From Pontibacter korlensis (GTDB taxonomy: Bacteria; Bacteroidota; Bacteroidia; Cytophagales; Hymenobacteraceae), in assembly GCF_000973725.1 (NCBI RefSeq), contig NZ_CP009621.1:3396001-3460000 (forward strand): a stretch of 64,000 nucleotides of DNA, in the 5' to 3' direction. The notes beneath the pieces are model-generated. The model had not been told where the DNA came from and ran no database searches. It saw only the letters and a program-made list of their open reading frames with translations. This document shows positions 37,321 through 46,562 of this stretch, in pieces. The position numbers and the translations under genes were made by a program. Within the stretch, counting starts at the first letter, position 1. Each line of letters begins with the position of its first letter.

Positions 37321-38054
37321 TAAGCGTTATTAATCGCTCGTTCCAAATCCTCAGGTGTATCTATGCCTATAGTTTCATGATGAGTAAGCGCAGTGGTGAT
37401 ATGGAAGCCATGCTCCAGCCAGCGTAGTTGCTCCAATGATTCTGCCAATTCTAAACTTGATGGCTGTAGCTGCGTTATCTGCTCCAGAATATCGGCTCTG
37501 TAGCCGTATATGCCAATGTGCTTGTAGTAAGTATGTTGTTTATGCCAGATATCGTTTGGTACGTTGCGGCAGTAGGGTATCGGCTGGCGGCTAAAGTATA
37601 AAGCCTCGCCTCTTTGGTTCAGGACTACTTTTGGCGAGTTAACATTGAATAGCTCTTCTGGTGTCTCTACTTTTTTAACAAGCGTTGCCAGTTGCGTGTG
37701 GGGCTTGTCAAAACATCTTGCCACCAGTTCGATCTGCTCCGGGTGGATGAAAGGCTCATCGCCCTGAATATTGATAATGTACTCATACGGCTTGTTGTGT
37801 AGTTTGTATGCCTCAAAGCAGCGATCGGTTCCGCTCTGATGGTTACTTCCTGTCATCACGGCCTTTCCGCCAAAACCTATCACATGTTCCAGTATACGCT
37901 CATCGTCGGTAGCTACTAATACCTCTGTTAGCCCAGACTTTTGTGCCTGTTCGTACACCCGCTGAATCATACTTTTGCCTTTGATATCGGTCAGGGGTTT
38001 GCCTGGGAAACGGGTGCTGGCGTATCGTGCCGGAATAATGCCAAGTACTTCCAT
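37320..38054 (-). CDS. kdsB: 3-deoxy-manno-octulosonate cytidylyltransferase
   Basis: KdsB activates Kdo as CMP-Kdo for lipopolysaccharide core synthesis. The nucleotide-binding motif GIIPARYASTRFPGKPL is at the start, NIQGDEPFIHPEQIE (near 95) holds the metal-binding Asp, and HIGIYGYRADIL (near 185) is conserved. I take the Met at 38054 (MEVLGIIPARY, 244 aa) as the start; MST three codons upstream is possible. Its presence confirms a Gram-negative envelope with Kdo. Confidence 0.95.
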   Translation of the reverse strand: MEVLGIIPARYASTRFPGKPLTDIKGKSMIQRVYEQAQKSGLTEVLVATDDERILEHVIGFGGKAVMTGSNHQSGTDRCFEAYKLHNKPYEYIINIQGDEPFIHPEQIELVARCFDKPHTQLATLVKKVETPEELFNVNSPKVVLNQRGEALYFSRQPIPYCRNVPNDIWHKQHTYYKHIGIYGYRADILEQITQLQPSSLELAESLEQLRWLEHGFHITTALTHHETIGIDTPEDLERAINNA

Positions 38055-38151
38055 TGTGCTCAAGGGTTAGGGATGAAACCCAAAGGTACACAAGAGTGGC
38101 CACTAATCCAGCGATGCGGCATCTTCACTTAACATTTGGAAGGGCTTGTAC

Positions 38152-38235
38152 TTACTCTTCAGCTTGATGTCCGCGGGAAGTGAGCACAAGTAGGTTCGTA
38201 AGTATAAATAGGCTTAGGTAGAAGAGTCTTTTCAT
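38152..38235 (-). CDS. Possible 27-residue signal-like peptide
   Basis: MKRLFYLSLFILTNLLVLTS then RGHQAEE and stop: a basic start, a hydrophobic stretch and a short polar tail. It could be a genuine small membrane peptide or the start of a decayed secreted protein. There is no independent support. Confidence 0.2.
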   Translation of the reverse strand: MKRLFYLSLFILTNLLVLTSRGHQAEE

Positions 38236-38303
38236 GGTTAGGTTATAAGGGCTATAGTTTACAGAGGCTGTTGGTATGCAAAGGGTTGCACCTAATCAAA
38301 ACT

Positions 38304-38648
38304 TTATATTGCCTGCACAGATACAACCTGAATAGCCGGCACAACGCGGGGCTGGGGAAGCATGCCACAGCGGCGGTCTAGTGGCTCTGGCAACTGTTTA
38401 TACTGTAGCAGTACCCGTGTGCTATCCTGTTGCTTATACCTATTACTAATGTCACCATCATTTTCCGGAAGGTAACGTTTCCCGTCTATACCTACCTCAA
38501 ACCCACAACCATCGGCTGCAACTTCACCAGTCCAATAGAGGGTAGCAGTCTTTGTTATTGTTAAGTTCTGCTCCTCATCATGCTGGGTGGTGCTTTGGCA
38601 GGCTGAGATGACTATCAGCAGAAGAACCGGGTACCGTAGTTTCTTTAT
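38304..38648 (-). CDS. Small lipoprotein without a standard start codon, tandem paralogue of the next gene
   Basis: Missed by ATG-based gene calls. The frame reads KKLRYPVLLLIVISACQSTT (a lipoprotein signal with lipobox ISAC), then TATLYWTGEVAADGCGFEV, ENDGDISNRYK and DRRCGMLPQPR up to TAA at 38304. It aligns well with the lipoprotein at 38692-39033 (shared TGxxAxDGCG, PxNxxxIS, K...TxV and a second Cys). The codon before KKL is ATA, at the place of the expected ATG, and no ATG, GTG or TTG lies between it and the upstream in-frame stop. It may use ATA or be freshly silenced by a one-base change. Confidence 0.6.
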   Translation of the reverse strand: MKKLRYPVLLLIVISACQSTTQHDEEQNLTITKTATLYWTGEVAADGCGFEVGIDGKRYLPENDGDISNRYKQQDSTRVLLQYKQLPEPLDRRCGMLPQPRVVPAIQVVSVQAI

Positions 38649-38691
38649 ATAAACAGGTTTTAGTGCCTGCTGGGTATAATATTAGCTACAT

Positions 38692-39033
38692 TTATTTCCT
38701 TCTTATCTCCAGTATTTTGATAGTATTGATATCTGTCATGGACATACAGGCTCGTGTAGTTTTGTTATAGTTGATGATTTTGGTTTCTACCTCAGTAGGA
38801 GTCTTTGTTTTAAATGAGTCGCTGATCTCTGACTCGTTAACAGGTTTATGTCTTACATCGCCCATCTGGAGCACGTAGCCACATCCGTCAACAGCATAGT
38901 CCCCAGTATAAATTAGCCTTGCATCAACAGTTGTTATTGTGGGGTTGCCTTCTTCGTTTTTGCTGCAAGAGGCAGAAATCGCTACAAAGCCAAGTACAGT
39001 AAAGTGCAGAAGCTTCTGTCGGAGGTTTGTCAT
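38692..39033 (-). CDS. Small secreted lipoprotein of unknown function
   Basis: A 113-residue protein. Residues 1-22 are a lipoprotein signal (VLGFVAISASCSKNEE; Cys near 23 would be lipidated). The mature part has TTVDARLIYTGDYAVDGCGYVLQ and RACMSMTDINTIKILEIRR, with two cysteines that could pair. It resembles its downstream neighbour at 38304-38648 and nothing else I can name. The two genes are 43 bases apart on the same strand, probably one transcript. Confidence 0.75.
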   Translation of the reverse strand: MTNLRQKLLHFTVLGFVAISASCSKNEEGNPTITTVDARLIYTGDYAVDGCGYVLQMGDVRHKPVNESEISDSFKTKTPTEVETKIINYNKTTRACMSMTDINTIKILEIRRK

Positions 39034-39165
39034 CGGGCTCTTTTACAGTAAGATTCTTTTCAGGTAACGATGGTTGCAGTCAGGTTAAAATGACTTGTGC
39101 TACTTTGCTGAAGGCACCCTATGGAAAGTGTTAACCAGCTGTATTTCTAATCTACTGAGGCTAAT

Positions 39166-40518
39166 TTACGCCTGCACTTTTTTTACCCGAAGCGCAAAGG
39201 TGCTGTGATCGATTACCTGAACGGTTTCGCCTTTTTCTATAAAGCCATCACGTGCCTGCGCATCGTAAAGTATGTCATCTATCATGATGCGGCCGGATGG
39301 AGCCATACGGGTATAAGCTACACCTGTTTTACCCACCAGGTGCTCAGATGTATTTGCTGAACGGTAACCTTCACGGCTGTTGAGGGTGTTACTCAAGACT
39401 ACACGCTGCATGGAGCGGCTGTTAAGCAGACGCTCCCAAGTAAGACCTATCACTACAGCTGCACCTGCCATTCCAATTACTACCGACATCAGACTTTTCA
39501 TCAAGTTCTCGGAGGGTACAAAAGTGAAGTCGAACATCTGGTTGTTTAGCATGACCAACACCAACGACACCATAGTGAGAACTATTCCGCTTATGCCTGT
39601 TATACCAAAGCCCGGCACTACAAATAACTCCAGCAAGATCAGGATGATACCTGCTACAAACATGAGTATTTCCCAATTTTCAGCCAAGCCATTGAGGTAG
39701 TATGGCACAAGGTATAATACACCTGCTGCAATAGCCGCTATCAAAGGAAAGCCAATGCCAGGCGTTTGTAGCTCAAAGTATAAACCGCCTATAATAACAA
39801 GCAGAAGTATGCCACTTATAAAAGGATTTAGGAAGAAGGAAATAATACGGTCTGAGGTACCTAACTCATATCGAACCACCTGAGCATCCTGCAGATTCAG
39901 TTGCTTTAGAACTTCCTCTACGTTGGAGGCAACACCATCACAAAAACCATACTTTATAGCTTCGGAAGTGGTAAGGGTAAGTACCTGCCCTACTGAAAGC
40001 GTGCTGTCTACACTTGCCTCCACCATGGCCTCAGCCAGGTGAGGGTTGCGGTTATTTGCCTCTGCCGTAGAGCGCATAATGGAGCGCATGTAACTTTGGT
40101 ATTTACCTGGGGCGGCCTGTCCATCGGCACCCACTACGGTTGCTGCTCCTATGTTAGCGCCGGGCGCCATGTAAATGCTGTCGCAAGCCAGAGAAATCAG
40201 TGCACCTGCCGAAGCAGCATCTTTGTTGATGAAAACATAGACTGGCTTAGGATACTCCAGAATACGTGTCCGGATCTCATCAGCATCATTCAGAGCACCG
40301 CCAAAAGTATCCAGCTCCAGCAATACATGGTCGGCACCTATGTTGGTTGCTTCCTGCAGCGCCAACTCAATATAACGGTTAGTGCGTGGATCTATCTCAG
40401 ACTTTACCTCCATCAGCAGCACTTTAGGAGCAGCCTGTTGAGCTGATGTGTAAAAGGGCAGGAGGCAAAGCACGAGCGCGAACAGGTACAAATGCCGAAG
40501 CTTTAAATAGATTTCCAT
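39166..40518 (-). CDS. NfeD family membrane serine protease (ClpP-class)
   Basis: A 450-residue membrane protein. A signal peptide (about 1-27, ending TSAQQAAP) precedes a SppA/ClpP-like protease domain with LDTFGGALNDADEIRTRI (near 69) and the Ser in NKDAASAGALISLACDSIYMA (near 98). Four or five membrane helices follow (residues 230-345). An OB-fold NfeD tail ends with VGKTGVAYTRMAPSGRIMID. Related proteases cleave stomatin partners and affect membrane quality control. I start at the ATG at 40518 (MEIYLKLRHLYLF). No stomatin gene adjoins it here. Confidence 0.9.
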   Translation of the reverse strand: MEIYLKLRHLYLFALVLCLLPFYTSAQQAAPKVLLMEVKSEIDPRTNRYIELALQEATNIGADHVLLELDTFGGALNDADEIRTRILEYPKPVYVFINKDAASAGALISLACDSIYMAPGANIGAATVVGADGQAAPGKYQSYMRSIMRSTAEANNRNPHLAEAMVEASVDSTLSVGQVLTLTTSEAIKYGFCDGVASNVEEVLKQLNLQDAQVVRYELGTSDRIISFFLNPFISGILLLVIIGGLYFELQTPGIGFPLIAAIAAGVLYLVPYYLNGLAENWEILMFVAGIILILLELFVVPGFGITGISGIVLTMVSLVLVMLNNQMFDFTFVPSENLMKSLMSVVIGMAGAAVVIGLTWERLLNSRSMQRVVLSNTLNSREGYRSANTSEHLVGKTGVAYTRMAPSGRIMIDDILYDAQARDGFIEKGETVQVIDHSTFALRVKKVQA

Positions 40519-40616
40519 AACTTTGTAGCGGGTTAACAACCTGATTCAGGAGATAATATAGTCAAATCCAAACGCATATCATACCTCTACTATTCTCATA
40601 CGATTTTAAAGCTCCG

Positions 40617-41393
40617 GTGTGGCGGATGAGACTCGATAGCAGCACTGCCTGCCTTGCCCTGGAAGTTCGGGACCCAGACCTCCTGCTCACCAGCTTTTAT
40701 ACACTGGATACTGCTAGTCTTAGCCTAAGCCATTTGGATCTGCCACAGACACAAGCGTGGTGGCAAGGGCTTGAGGACGCTGAGCACGGGCTTTTATACT
40801 TGCATGGCTATGGTAACCGGCAGTTGGGGCAACATAAAGGCATTGCAGGCTATGATGAGGAGAATAAGGGCAAGGTATGGGAAACTGCAGAGCTGGCCTT
40901 TTATGGTATAGCAAAAGCTGGCGTACTGGCCTACAACCCTATGCAACCTGAAGCTCCCTTACAATCATTGGCTCCTAAAACTGGTATGGCCACTGGGCAA
41001 AGCTTTACCCAGCAAGAGGCTGCTGAGGAGGTGGCACACTACAGCCGCACCCGCTATCAGGACTGTCTCTACCCAATCTTGTATCGCGAAGGAGAGGCTT
41101 ATTTTGAGCAGGTGAGGGATTTTCTGAGAGAGCAGTTACAGGTAGAACCCTTGCAGGCCTTGGAGTATGCCGAAACAGAAACTTGCCTGGTCATTAGCTT
41201 TTATCTGGAAGATACAGATGGTAGCCTGCAGAATGAATTAGCTATATTCGACCTGGAGGGAAAATTGCATCAAAAGGTGAAAATTGGGAGCAGATTAAGT
41301 GGTATTGGTTCGGATACTTTTTTTATCTTTAAGCACAATTTATATTTCATCCTGAATAAAGACATTCTACAGGTTTTTCGACTTTTAGCCTAG
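40617..41393 (+). CDS. DUF4905-like protein of unknown function
   Basis: A 258-residue protein without signal peptide or membrane segment. It starts WRMRLDSSTACLALEVRDPD and contains repeated short beta-strand-like segments, including LYLHGYGNRQLGQHKGIAGYDE and YFEQVRDFLREQL, ending DTFFIFKHNLYFILNKD. The pattern resembles the DUF4905 family of Cytophagales, which has no known function; the assignment is from memory and moderate. It ends 6 bases before the LysM gene, so the two are likely co-transcribed. Confidence 0.65.
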   Translation: MWRMRLDSSTACLALEVRDPDLLLTSFYTLDTASLSLSHLDLPQTQAWWQGLEDAEHGLLYLHGYGNRQLGQHKGIAGYDEENKGKVWETAELAFYGIAKAGVLAYNPMQPEAPLQSLAPKTGMATGQSFTQQEAAEEVAHYSRTRYQDCLYPILYREGEAYFEQVRDFLREQLQVEPLQALEYAETETCLVISFYLEDTDGSLQNELAIFDLEGKLHQKVKIGSRLSGIGSDTFFIFKHNLYFILNKDILQVFRLLA

Positions 41394-41399
41394 CCAAAT

Positions 41400-42359
41400 A
41401 TGTTACGATCTTTATTACTCTCTCTTGTAGCAGTGCCTGTACTTTCTTTTTCTGCGAATGCCCTCGATATCTCAGTAGTTCGTGATTCGGTAGGAGTGGA
41501 GCGCAAGAATGGAAAACTGTTTGTACAGCATAAGGTAGAACCTAAAGAAACGCTTTATGCCCTCTCCAGAAAGTATGGCGTTCCAGTCAACAAGATTGTA
41601 GAGGCTAATCCTAGCGTGCAGACAGCGATCAGGATAGGTGAGGTGGTACTGATTCCGCGCGGCTTTGTTTCCGTGGCGGCTACTGCTTCTACAACCACAA
41701 ATGCTGCACCTGCCCCCGCAGCAAGCAACCGTACTTATACAGTAAACAGCATCGGTAATAAGCTGCATACTGTGGAGCCAAAGCAGACGCTTTACGCTGT
41801 TTCGCGCATGTACAACGTTTCGGTAGAGAACCTTAAATTCTGGAATAAGCTCCACGATAATAATATTGAAATTGGGCAGCAGCTAATTGTGGGTATTGGG
41901 GAGCCTACTCCAACCAAAAAGCCGGTATATGTGCCAGAGCCTGATGACGAGATGGCCAAAGCCAGTGATTCTAATGCCGTGGCTTCAGCTGCACCTGCTA
42001 CACCTGTTACCACCACTACAGCTACGCCAACTGCTTCTGTTAACGAGCGGGTAGAGGAGGAAGAGGAAGCACCTGTTACCGGTGTGAACAGAATGATGGA
42101 GGCTGGTATGGCAGAAATGATTGACCCGAAGACTAACGATACAAACAAATACCTGGCGCTACACAAAACCGCTCCTGTTGGTACTATCATGCAGGTAAAA
42201 AATGCTATGAACGGGCAGGTGGTTTACGTGCGAGTAATCGGAAAGCTACCTGAGACAGGTGCTAATGACAAGGTGATTGTTCGCCTGTCTAAGAAGGCTT
42301 ACCAAAAGCTTGGTGCTGTTGACCCTCGATTCAGAGTGGAGCTTTCTTACATGCCGTAA
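41400..42359 (+). CDS. Secreted LysM protein with RlpA-like C-terminal domain
   Basis: A 319-residue exported protein. Residues 1-20 are a signal peptide (LVAVPVLSFSANALD). Two LysM domains follow (about 43-90, VEPKETLYALSRKYGVPVNK; about 123-168, VEPKQTLYAVSRMYNVSVEN), which bind peptidoglycan. A low-complexity Ala/Thr/Pro linker then leads to a double-psi barrel-like end (HKTAPVGTIMQVKNAMNGQ, VRVIGKLPETGANDKVIVRL) as in RlpA-type lytic transglycosylases. It probably acts in the periplasm or outer membrane on cell wall. Confidence 0.88.
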   Translation: MLRSLLLSLVAVPVLSFSANALDISVVRDSVGVERKNGKLFVQHKVEPKETLYALSRKYGVPVNKIVEANPSVQTAIRIGEVVLIPRGFVSVAATASTTTNAAPAPAASNRTYTVNSIGNKLHTVEPKQTLYAVSRMYNVSVENLKFWNKLHDNNIEIGQQLIVGIGEPTPTKKPVYVPEPDDEMAKASDSNAVASAAPATPVTTTTATPTASVNERVEEEEEAPVTGVNRMMEAGMAEMIDPKTNDTNKYLALHKTAPVGTIMQVKNAMNGQVVYVRVIGKLPETGANDKVIVRLSKKAYQKLGAVDPRFRVELSYMP

Positions 42360-42475
42360 TAAGGTATAGTATAAAATAATGAGAAGCGGAATGGTACCAG
42401 CCATTTCGCTTTTTTGTGCCTGCACCGTAGCTTTCAGTATGAAGGCAACCTCCATTTTTACATTTTACCAAAGGG

Positions 42476-42523
42476 CTATAAACAGCAAAGGCGACTCTTA
42501 AGAGTCGCCTTTGCTGTTTATAG
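42476..42523. terminator. 48-bp perfect palindrome, two-way terminator
   Basis: CTATAAACAGCAAAGGCGAC continues into CTTAAG and then the exact inverse, giving two 24-base arms with no unpaired base. It lies between the convergent LysM gene and fabH and would fold into a very stable hairpin on both transcripts. Confidence 0.85.
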
Positions 42524-42535
42524 AAATATATCTGA

Positions 42536-43534
42536 TTAGTTCGGATCGTAAGCCCACTTCAGGTAAATAGAACCCCAGGTAAATCCGCCACCAAAGGCTG
42601 CTAAAATTACGTTATCACCTTTCTTCAATTGATTTTCATATTCCCACAAGCAAAGCGGAATGGTGCCGCTGGTAGTGTTACCATACTTGTGGATGTTCAG
42701 CATTACCTTGTCATTGTCTAAGCCCATCCGGTTAGCTGTAGCCTCGATAATACGTTTGTTCGCCTGATGTGGTACCAACCAGGCAACATCTTCACCTGTA
42801 AGGTTATTACGCTCCATGATCTCAGCTGACACATCTGCCATACCTTTTACAGCAAACTTGAATACCTGCTGCCCCTCCTGGAAAGCATAATGCTCACGAG
42901 CCTGAACAGTCTCGATGGTAGCTGGTTTACGGCTACCGCCTGCCTTCATGTGCAGGAACTGAGCACCAGTACCGTCTGACTTAAGTATAGAGTCCTGTAT
43001 GCCCAGGCCTTCTGTGTTAGGCTCCAGCATTACGGCACCACCACCATCACCAAAGATAATGCAGGTAGCGCGGTCAGTATAATCAATGATAGAAGACATC
43101 TTATCGGCACCTACCACGATTACTTTTTTGTATTGACCAGACTCTACAAACTTAGAGCCGGTTGCCAATGCGTAAAGGAAGCCAGAGCAGGCTGCCTGCA
43201 GGTCGTAACCGAAAGCGTTAACTGCACCTACCTCAGCGGTAATCAGGTTGGCTGTGGCCGGGAAAACCATGTCAGGAGTGGTAGTAGCACAGATCAGCAG
43301 GTCTACCTCTTCAGGCTTGGTGTTGGTTTTTTTGAGCAGATCAAGCACTGCCGGTACCGCTATATGCGAGGTGCCTTTGCCTTCACCCTTCAAGATACGC
43401 CTCTCCTTGATACCTGTTCGGGTGGTAATCCACTCATCATTGGTTTCCACCATTGTCTCAAGCTCTTTGTTGGTGAGCACGTATTCAGGTACATAGCCAC
43501 TTACACCTGTAATGGCGGCAGTAATCTTACTCAT
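42536..43534 (-). CDS. fabH: 3-oxoacyl-[acyl-carrier-protein] synthase III
   Basis: FabH starts fatty acid synthesis by condensing an acyl-CoA primer with malonyl-ACP. The 332-residue protein has the catalytic Cys in [15 protein letters not shown] (near 113), the His in [14 protein letters not shown] (near 254) and the Asn in [12 protein letters not shown] (near 284). The N-terminal [11 protein letters not shown] and [10 protein letters not shown] are typical. It follows plsX on the same strand, with a terminator-like hairpin in the 143-bp gap. Confidence 0.96.
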   Translation of the reverse strand: MSKITAAITGVSGYVPEYVLTNKELETMVETNDEWITTRTGIKERRILKGEGKGTSHIAVPAVLDLLKKTNTKPEEVDLLICATTTPDMVFPATANLITAEVGAVNAFGYDLQAACSGFLYALATGSKFVESGQYKKVIVVGADKMSSIIDYTDRATCIIFGDGGGAVMLEPNTEGLGIQDSILKSDGTGAQFLHMKAGGSRKPATIETVQAREHYAFQEGQQVFKFAVKGMADVSAEIMERNNLTGEDVAWLVPHQANKRIIEATANRMGLDNDKVMLNIHKYGNTTSGTIPLCLWEYENQLKKGDNVILAAFGGGFTWGSIYLKWAYDPN

Positions 43535-43585
43535 TAGTTAAATTGGTTAAGGTGATAAAGATTAAGGGAGGCAATTTAATAAAAA

Positions 43586-43646
43586 AAACTTGGCATAACC
43601 CGTTCGTTTCTTTAAAAAGAATCTTTGAACAGATTATGCCAAGTTT
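43586..43646 (-). terminator. Terminator-like hairpin between plsX and fabH
   Basis: On the minus strand AAACTTGGCATAA and TTATGCCAAGTTT pair over 13 bp around a 35-nt loop, and the second arm runs into eight or more T. It would stop most plsX transcripts before fabH, or act as an attenuator within the operon. Confidence 0.65.
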
Positions 43647-43677
43647 GATACTACTTGCGGACTAGCAGCCGCCGGAG

Positions 43678-44619
43678 CTATTCGCTATAGTTCTTTTGAA
43701 AGCGCTCCCAAACTTTAGATGCAATCATCTTCTGAGCTTGCATCACCATGTTAGAGATGGCTATTGGGCTTGATACACCGTGGCCAATCACCACGTTGCC
43801 GTTTACACCAAGGATAGGGCTACCACCTTCTGCTTCGTAGTTAAACTTATCAAAGAAAGGGTCTTTGATACCTTTAGAATGCAGAATATCGTACAGCGAC
43901 TCAGCCATCTTCAGGATGATATTACCTGTATAGCCGTCGCATACAATCACATCAGCCTTATCGTTAAAGAGGTCGCGGCCTTCTATGTTTCCGATAAAGT
44001 TGATGCCGGTATTTGCCTTCAGGCGCTGGTGAGCAGCCTGTGTAACCGTTGTACCTTTGCCTTCTTCCTCACCGAGGTTCATCAAACCTACTTTAGGATT
44101 CTTGATGTCCAGTACATACTTGGCATAGATAGAGCCAAGCTCACCAAACTGCTCGAGAACTTCTGGCTTACATTCAGCATTAGCACCAACATCAAGTATG
44201 ATGCCGTACCCACCGCTTAACTTAGGAACAAAGTTAGCGATTGGCGGCCTCAAGATACCCTCAATTGCTTTTACGCTGAACATGGCTCCAACCAGCATGG
44301 CGCCGGTGTTTCCGGCACTACAGAAAGCATCAACTTTCTGCATTTTTAGCAGGCCAAAACCTACAGCTATGCTGGAGTCGGGTTTTTGTGTCAGGGCCTT
44401 GGTTGGGTGTTCACCCATCTCAATTACCTGGCTGGCGTTAATAACTTTGATGTTATTACCCGTGTATCCATATTCTTTGAGCAGACTATTCACCACATCC
44501 TCCTTGCCAATCAGCACGATGGTTGCGCTTTCGTCTATCTCCTGAGCGGCCAGAACTGCACCTTTCACAATTGCCTCAGGTGCATAGTCACCGCCCATGG
44601 CGTCTAAAGCGATTCTCAT
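43678..44619 (-). CDS. plsX: Phosphate acyltransferase
   Basis: PlsX converts acyl-ACP to acyl-phosphate for phospholipid synthesis at the membrane. The 313 residues begin [21 protein letters not shown] and contain [20 protein letters not shown] (near 85), [15 protein letters not shown] (near 113), [15 protein letters not shown] (near 155) and [13 protein letters not shown] (near 236), all family landmarks. It sits between rpmF and fabH, the standard arrangement. Confidence 0.96.
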   Translation of the reverse strand: MRIALDAMGGDYAPEAIVKGAVLAAQEIDESATIVLIGKEDVVNSLLKEYGYTGNNIKVINASQVIEMGEHPTKALTQKPDSSIAVGFGLLKMQKVDAFCSAGNTGAMLVGAMFSVKAIEGILRPPIANFVPKLSGGYGIILDVGANAECKPEVLEQFGELGSIYAKYVLDIKNPKVGLMNLGEEEGKGTTVTQAAHQRLKANTGINFIGNIEGRDLFNDKADVIVCDGYTGNIILKMAESLYDILHSKGIKDPFFDKFNYEAEGGSPILGVNGNVVIGHGVSSPIAISNMVMQAQKMIASKVWERFQKNYSE

Positions 44620-44669
44620 TTACAGGGGGTGTTAAATTATACAGAACTAAAACTAAAGCAGGCTAATGC

Positions 44670-44867
44670 TTACTGGGCGTTCGTTGTATAATTTTTGATA
44701 GCCAGTTTGCCTTTGTGGTACAGGTCGCCATCTACCACGTAAGCATGGTGATACAAGTGTGGCGTATCTGTAGTTGGGCAAATTGCAATGGCTTTTTCAG
44801 AGAGGCCTTGGTGAGTTCTTCTCTTATCTCTTCTGGTCTTCGAAATCTTACGTTTTGGATGTGCCAT
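44670..44867 (-). CDS. rpmF: 50S ribosomal protein L32
   Basis: A 65-residue ribosomal protein beginning MAHPKRKISKTRRDKRRTHQ, the L32 signature. It lacks the zinc-binding cysteine pairs of some L32 forms (one Cys only, in AICPTT). The position between DUF177 and plsX is the conserved bacterial order linking ribosome and lipid synthesis. Confidence 0.96.
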   Translation of the reverse strand: MAHPKRKISKTRRDKRRTHQGLSEKAIAICPTTDTPHLYHHAYVVDGDLYHKGKLAIKNYTTNAQ

Positions 44868-44917
44868 TTTTAGTTAATGATTTACTTACGTTTATACTTT
44901 ATACTTCTGAAATTCTT

Positions 44918-45463
44918 TTAGTTCAGGTTTCGGAGGGCATCCCATCGTGGGTCTGTATCATCCTCGTCGTCCTCATCCTCGTCTGCGGCAGAGTCGGTGC
45001 GGGAGCTATAGATCAGGATATCCTGCTCATTATCCACGTCGTCCTCTTCTTCCTCCACAAAACGTGGGTGCAGTTTCTTCATTGGTAGCGACAACCCGAT
45101 GTAATCATACAGGTGCTGCGCAATGTTGATGGACTGCGTATTTGGCGTTATCTGCCACAGGTCATCGTCCAGCTCTGCGTTTTCCTCACCATACCTGATG
45201 CGGAACGTCGCCTGCTCATCTACCGGGTGATCAAACTCCTCCAGGCTTCTGTCGCAGGTTAAGCGTACATGACCTTTAATGTCGAAGTGGAAGGTAAGCA
45301 GCGACTCTGTCTTATCCAGCTCCACATCAGCATGAAGTTTGCCCCCAAGTATAATTTCTCCCCCAAACTCTTCAAAAAAAGCGTCGTTCAGGTCAAACTC
45401 ATACTTGTGCAGCTTGTTGCTGAGCTTGGCAATGCCGATTTCGTAATCTCTTAGCTTCATCAC
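44918..45463 (-). CDS. yceD: DUF177 family protein (YceD), 23S rRNA accumulation protein
   Basis: A 181-residue protein with the DUF177 core: a beta-rich middle LTFHFDIKGHVRLTCDRSLEEF (one conserved Cys), IAQHLYDYIGLSLPMKKLHP near 120, and a very acidic C-terminal tail (EEEEDDVDNEQD, DEDEDDEDDTD) before DPRWDALRNLN. YceD homologues are tied to 23S rRNA processing or accumulation. It lies upstream of rpmF in the same direction, as usual. Confidence 0.9.
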   Translation of the reverse strand: MMKLRDYEIGIAKLSNKLHKYEFDLNDAFFEEFGGEIILGGKLHADVELDKTESLLTFHFDIKGHVRLTCDRSLEEFDHPVDEQATFRIRYGEENAELDDDLWQITPNTQSINIAQHLYDYIGLSLPMKKLHPRFVEEEEDDVDNEQDILIYSSRTDSAADEDEDDEDDTDPRWDALRNLN

Positions 45464-45533
45464 ACAAATCGACTCTTTATTGCAAGGTGCAAAATTAGAA
45501 TATAATTCTGATAAATAAAATACCTTCTGCTAA

Positions 45534-46556
45534 TTAAACCGCAGGATTTGCCTCTAACTGACGTTTACGAATAATGTCGCAGGCAAGGAACAGTGCTTCC
45601 CGGAAAGAGGTTTCATTGGCAATGTGCTTTGAGGCAATATCATAGGCTGTGCCGTGATCTGGAGAAGTGCGTACTATCGGCAAACCGGCAGTATAGTTTA
45701 CGCCACTCTCAAAGGCTAACGTCTTAAACGGAATCAGCCCCTGGTCGTGGTACATAGCCAGAACAGCGTCTACCTGGCGATACTGCTGCATACCGAAGAA
45801 GCCATCGGCAGGGAAAGGACCAAACACCAGGTGACCGCGCTCTTTCATCTGCATAATAGTAGGGCGGATGATCTCCACATCTTCTGTACCTAATAAGCCC
45901 TGCTCACCAGCATGCGGGTTCAGTCCCAGCACAGCTACACGTGGTTTCAAAATGCCAAAGTCGTTGCGAAGCGACTGTAGCAGGATGGTAAGCTTACGGA
46001 TAAGCAATTGCTCTGTAATTTTGCCAGGTACATCTTTGAGTGGCATGTGGCCTGTTACAGTTGCTACGCGAAGGTCACCGCTCACGAGTAGCATCAGGCT
46101 TTCAGGCGCATCAAAGTAGGAGGTAAGGAACTCAGTATGTCCCGGAAACTGAAACTCCTCCGCCTGTATGTTGTCCTTATTAATAGGTGCTGTCACCAAA
46201 CCATCCAGAAAACCTGCTTTCAGGTCGCGGGAGGCAGCCAGCAAAGAGTCCAGCGATGCCTTGCCAGATTCTGGGGTTGGAGTGCCTGGAATTACCTCCA
46301 GGTCATTTTCCCAGCAGGTAATCAGGTTTACCTTGCGAGGTGCCAGTGCCTGTACAGAGTCTGTCTGCTGGTAATTGAAATGCTCTGAATGCAGTGCCTT
46401 ACGCACTTTATTCAGAAGCGGCGCAGAAGCGTAGATAACCGGGGTGCAATAATTCAGAATGCGGTTATCAGATAATGCTTTTACGATAACCTCTGGACCA
46501 ATGCCGTTGGTGTCGCCGATGCTAATCCCTAATTTTACTTTATACTTATTATCCAT
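45534..46556 (-). CDS. pdxA: 4-hydroxythreonine-4-phosphate dehydrogenase
   Basis: PdxA oxidises 4-phosphohydroxy-L-threonine in vitamin B6 synthesis. Of 340 residues, GISIGDTNGIGPEVIVKAL opens the protein. The metal-binding His residues are in PGHTEFLTSYF (near 140), LNPHAGEQGLLG (near 212) and AMYHDQGLIPFK (near 270). RTSPDHGTAYDIA is conserved near the end. It starts 6 bases after the aminopeptidase gene, so the two are co-transcribed. Confidence 0.95.
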   Translation of the reverse strand: MDNKYKVKLGISIGDTNGIGPEVIVKALSDNRILNYCTPVIYASAPLLNKVRKALHSEHFNYQQTDSVQALAPRKVNLITCWENDLEVIPGTPTPESGKASLDSLLAASRDLKAGFLDGLVTAPINKDNIQAEEFQFPGHTEFLTSYFDAPESLMLLVSGDLRVATVTGHMPLKDVPGKITEQLLIRKLTILLQSLRNDFGILKPRVAVLGLNPHAGEQGLLGTEDVEIIRPTIMQMKERGHLVFGPFPADGFFGMQQYRQVDAVLAMYHDQGLIPFKTLAFESGVNYTAGLPIVRTSPDHGTAYDIASKHIANETSFREALFLACDIIRKRQLEANPAV

Positions 46557-46562
46557 GTTTGG

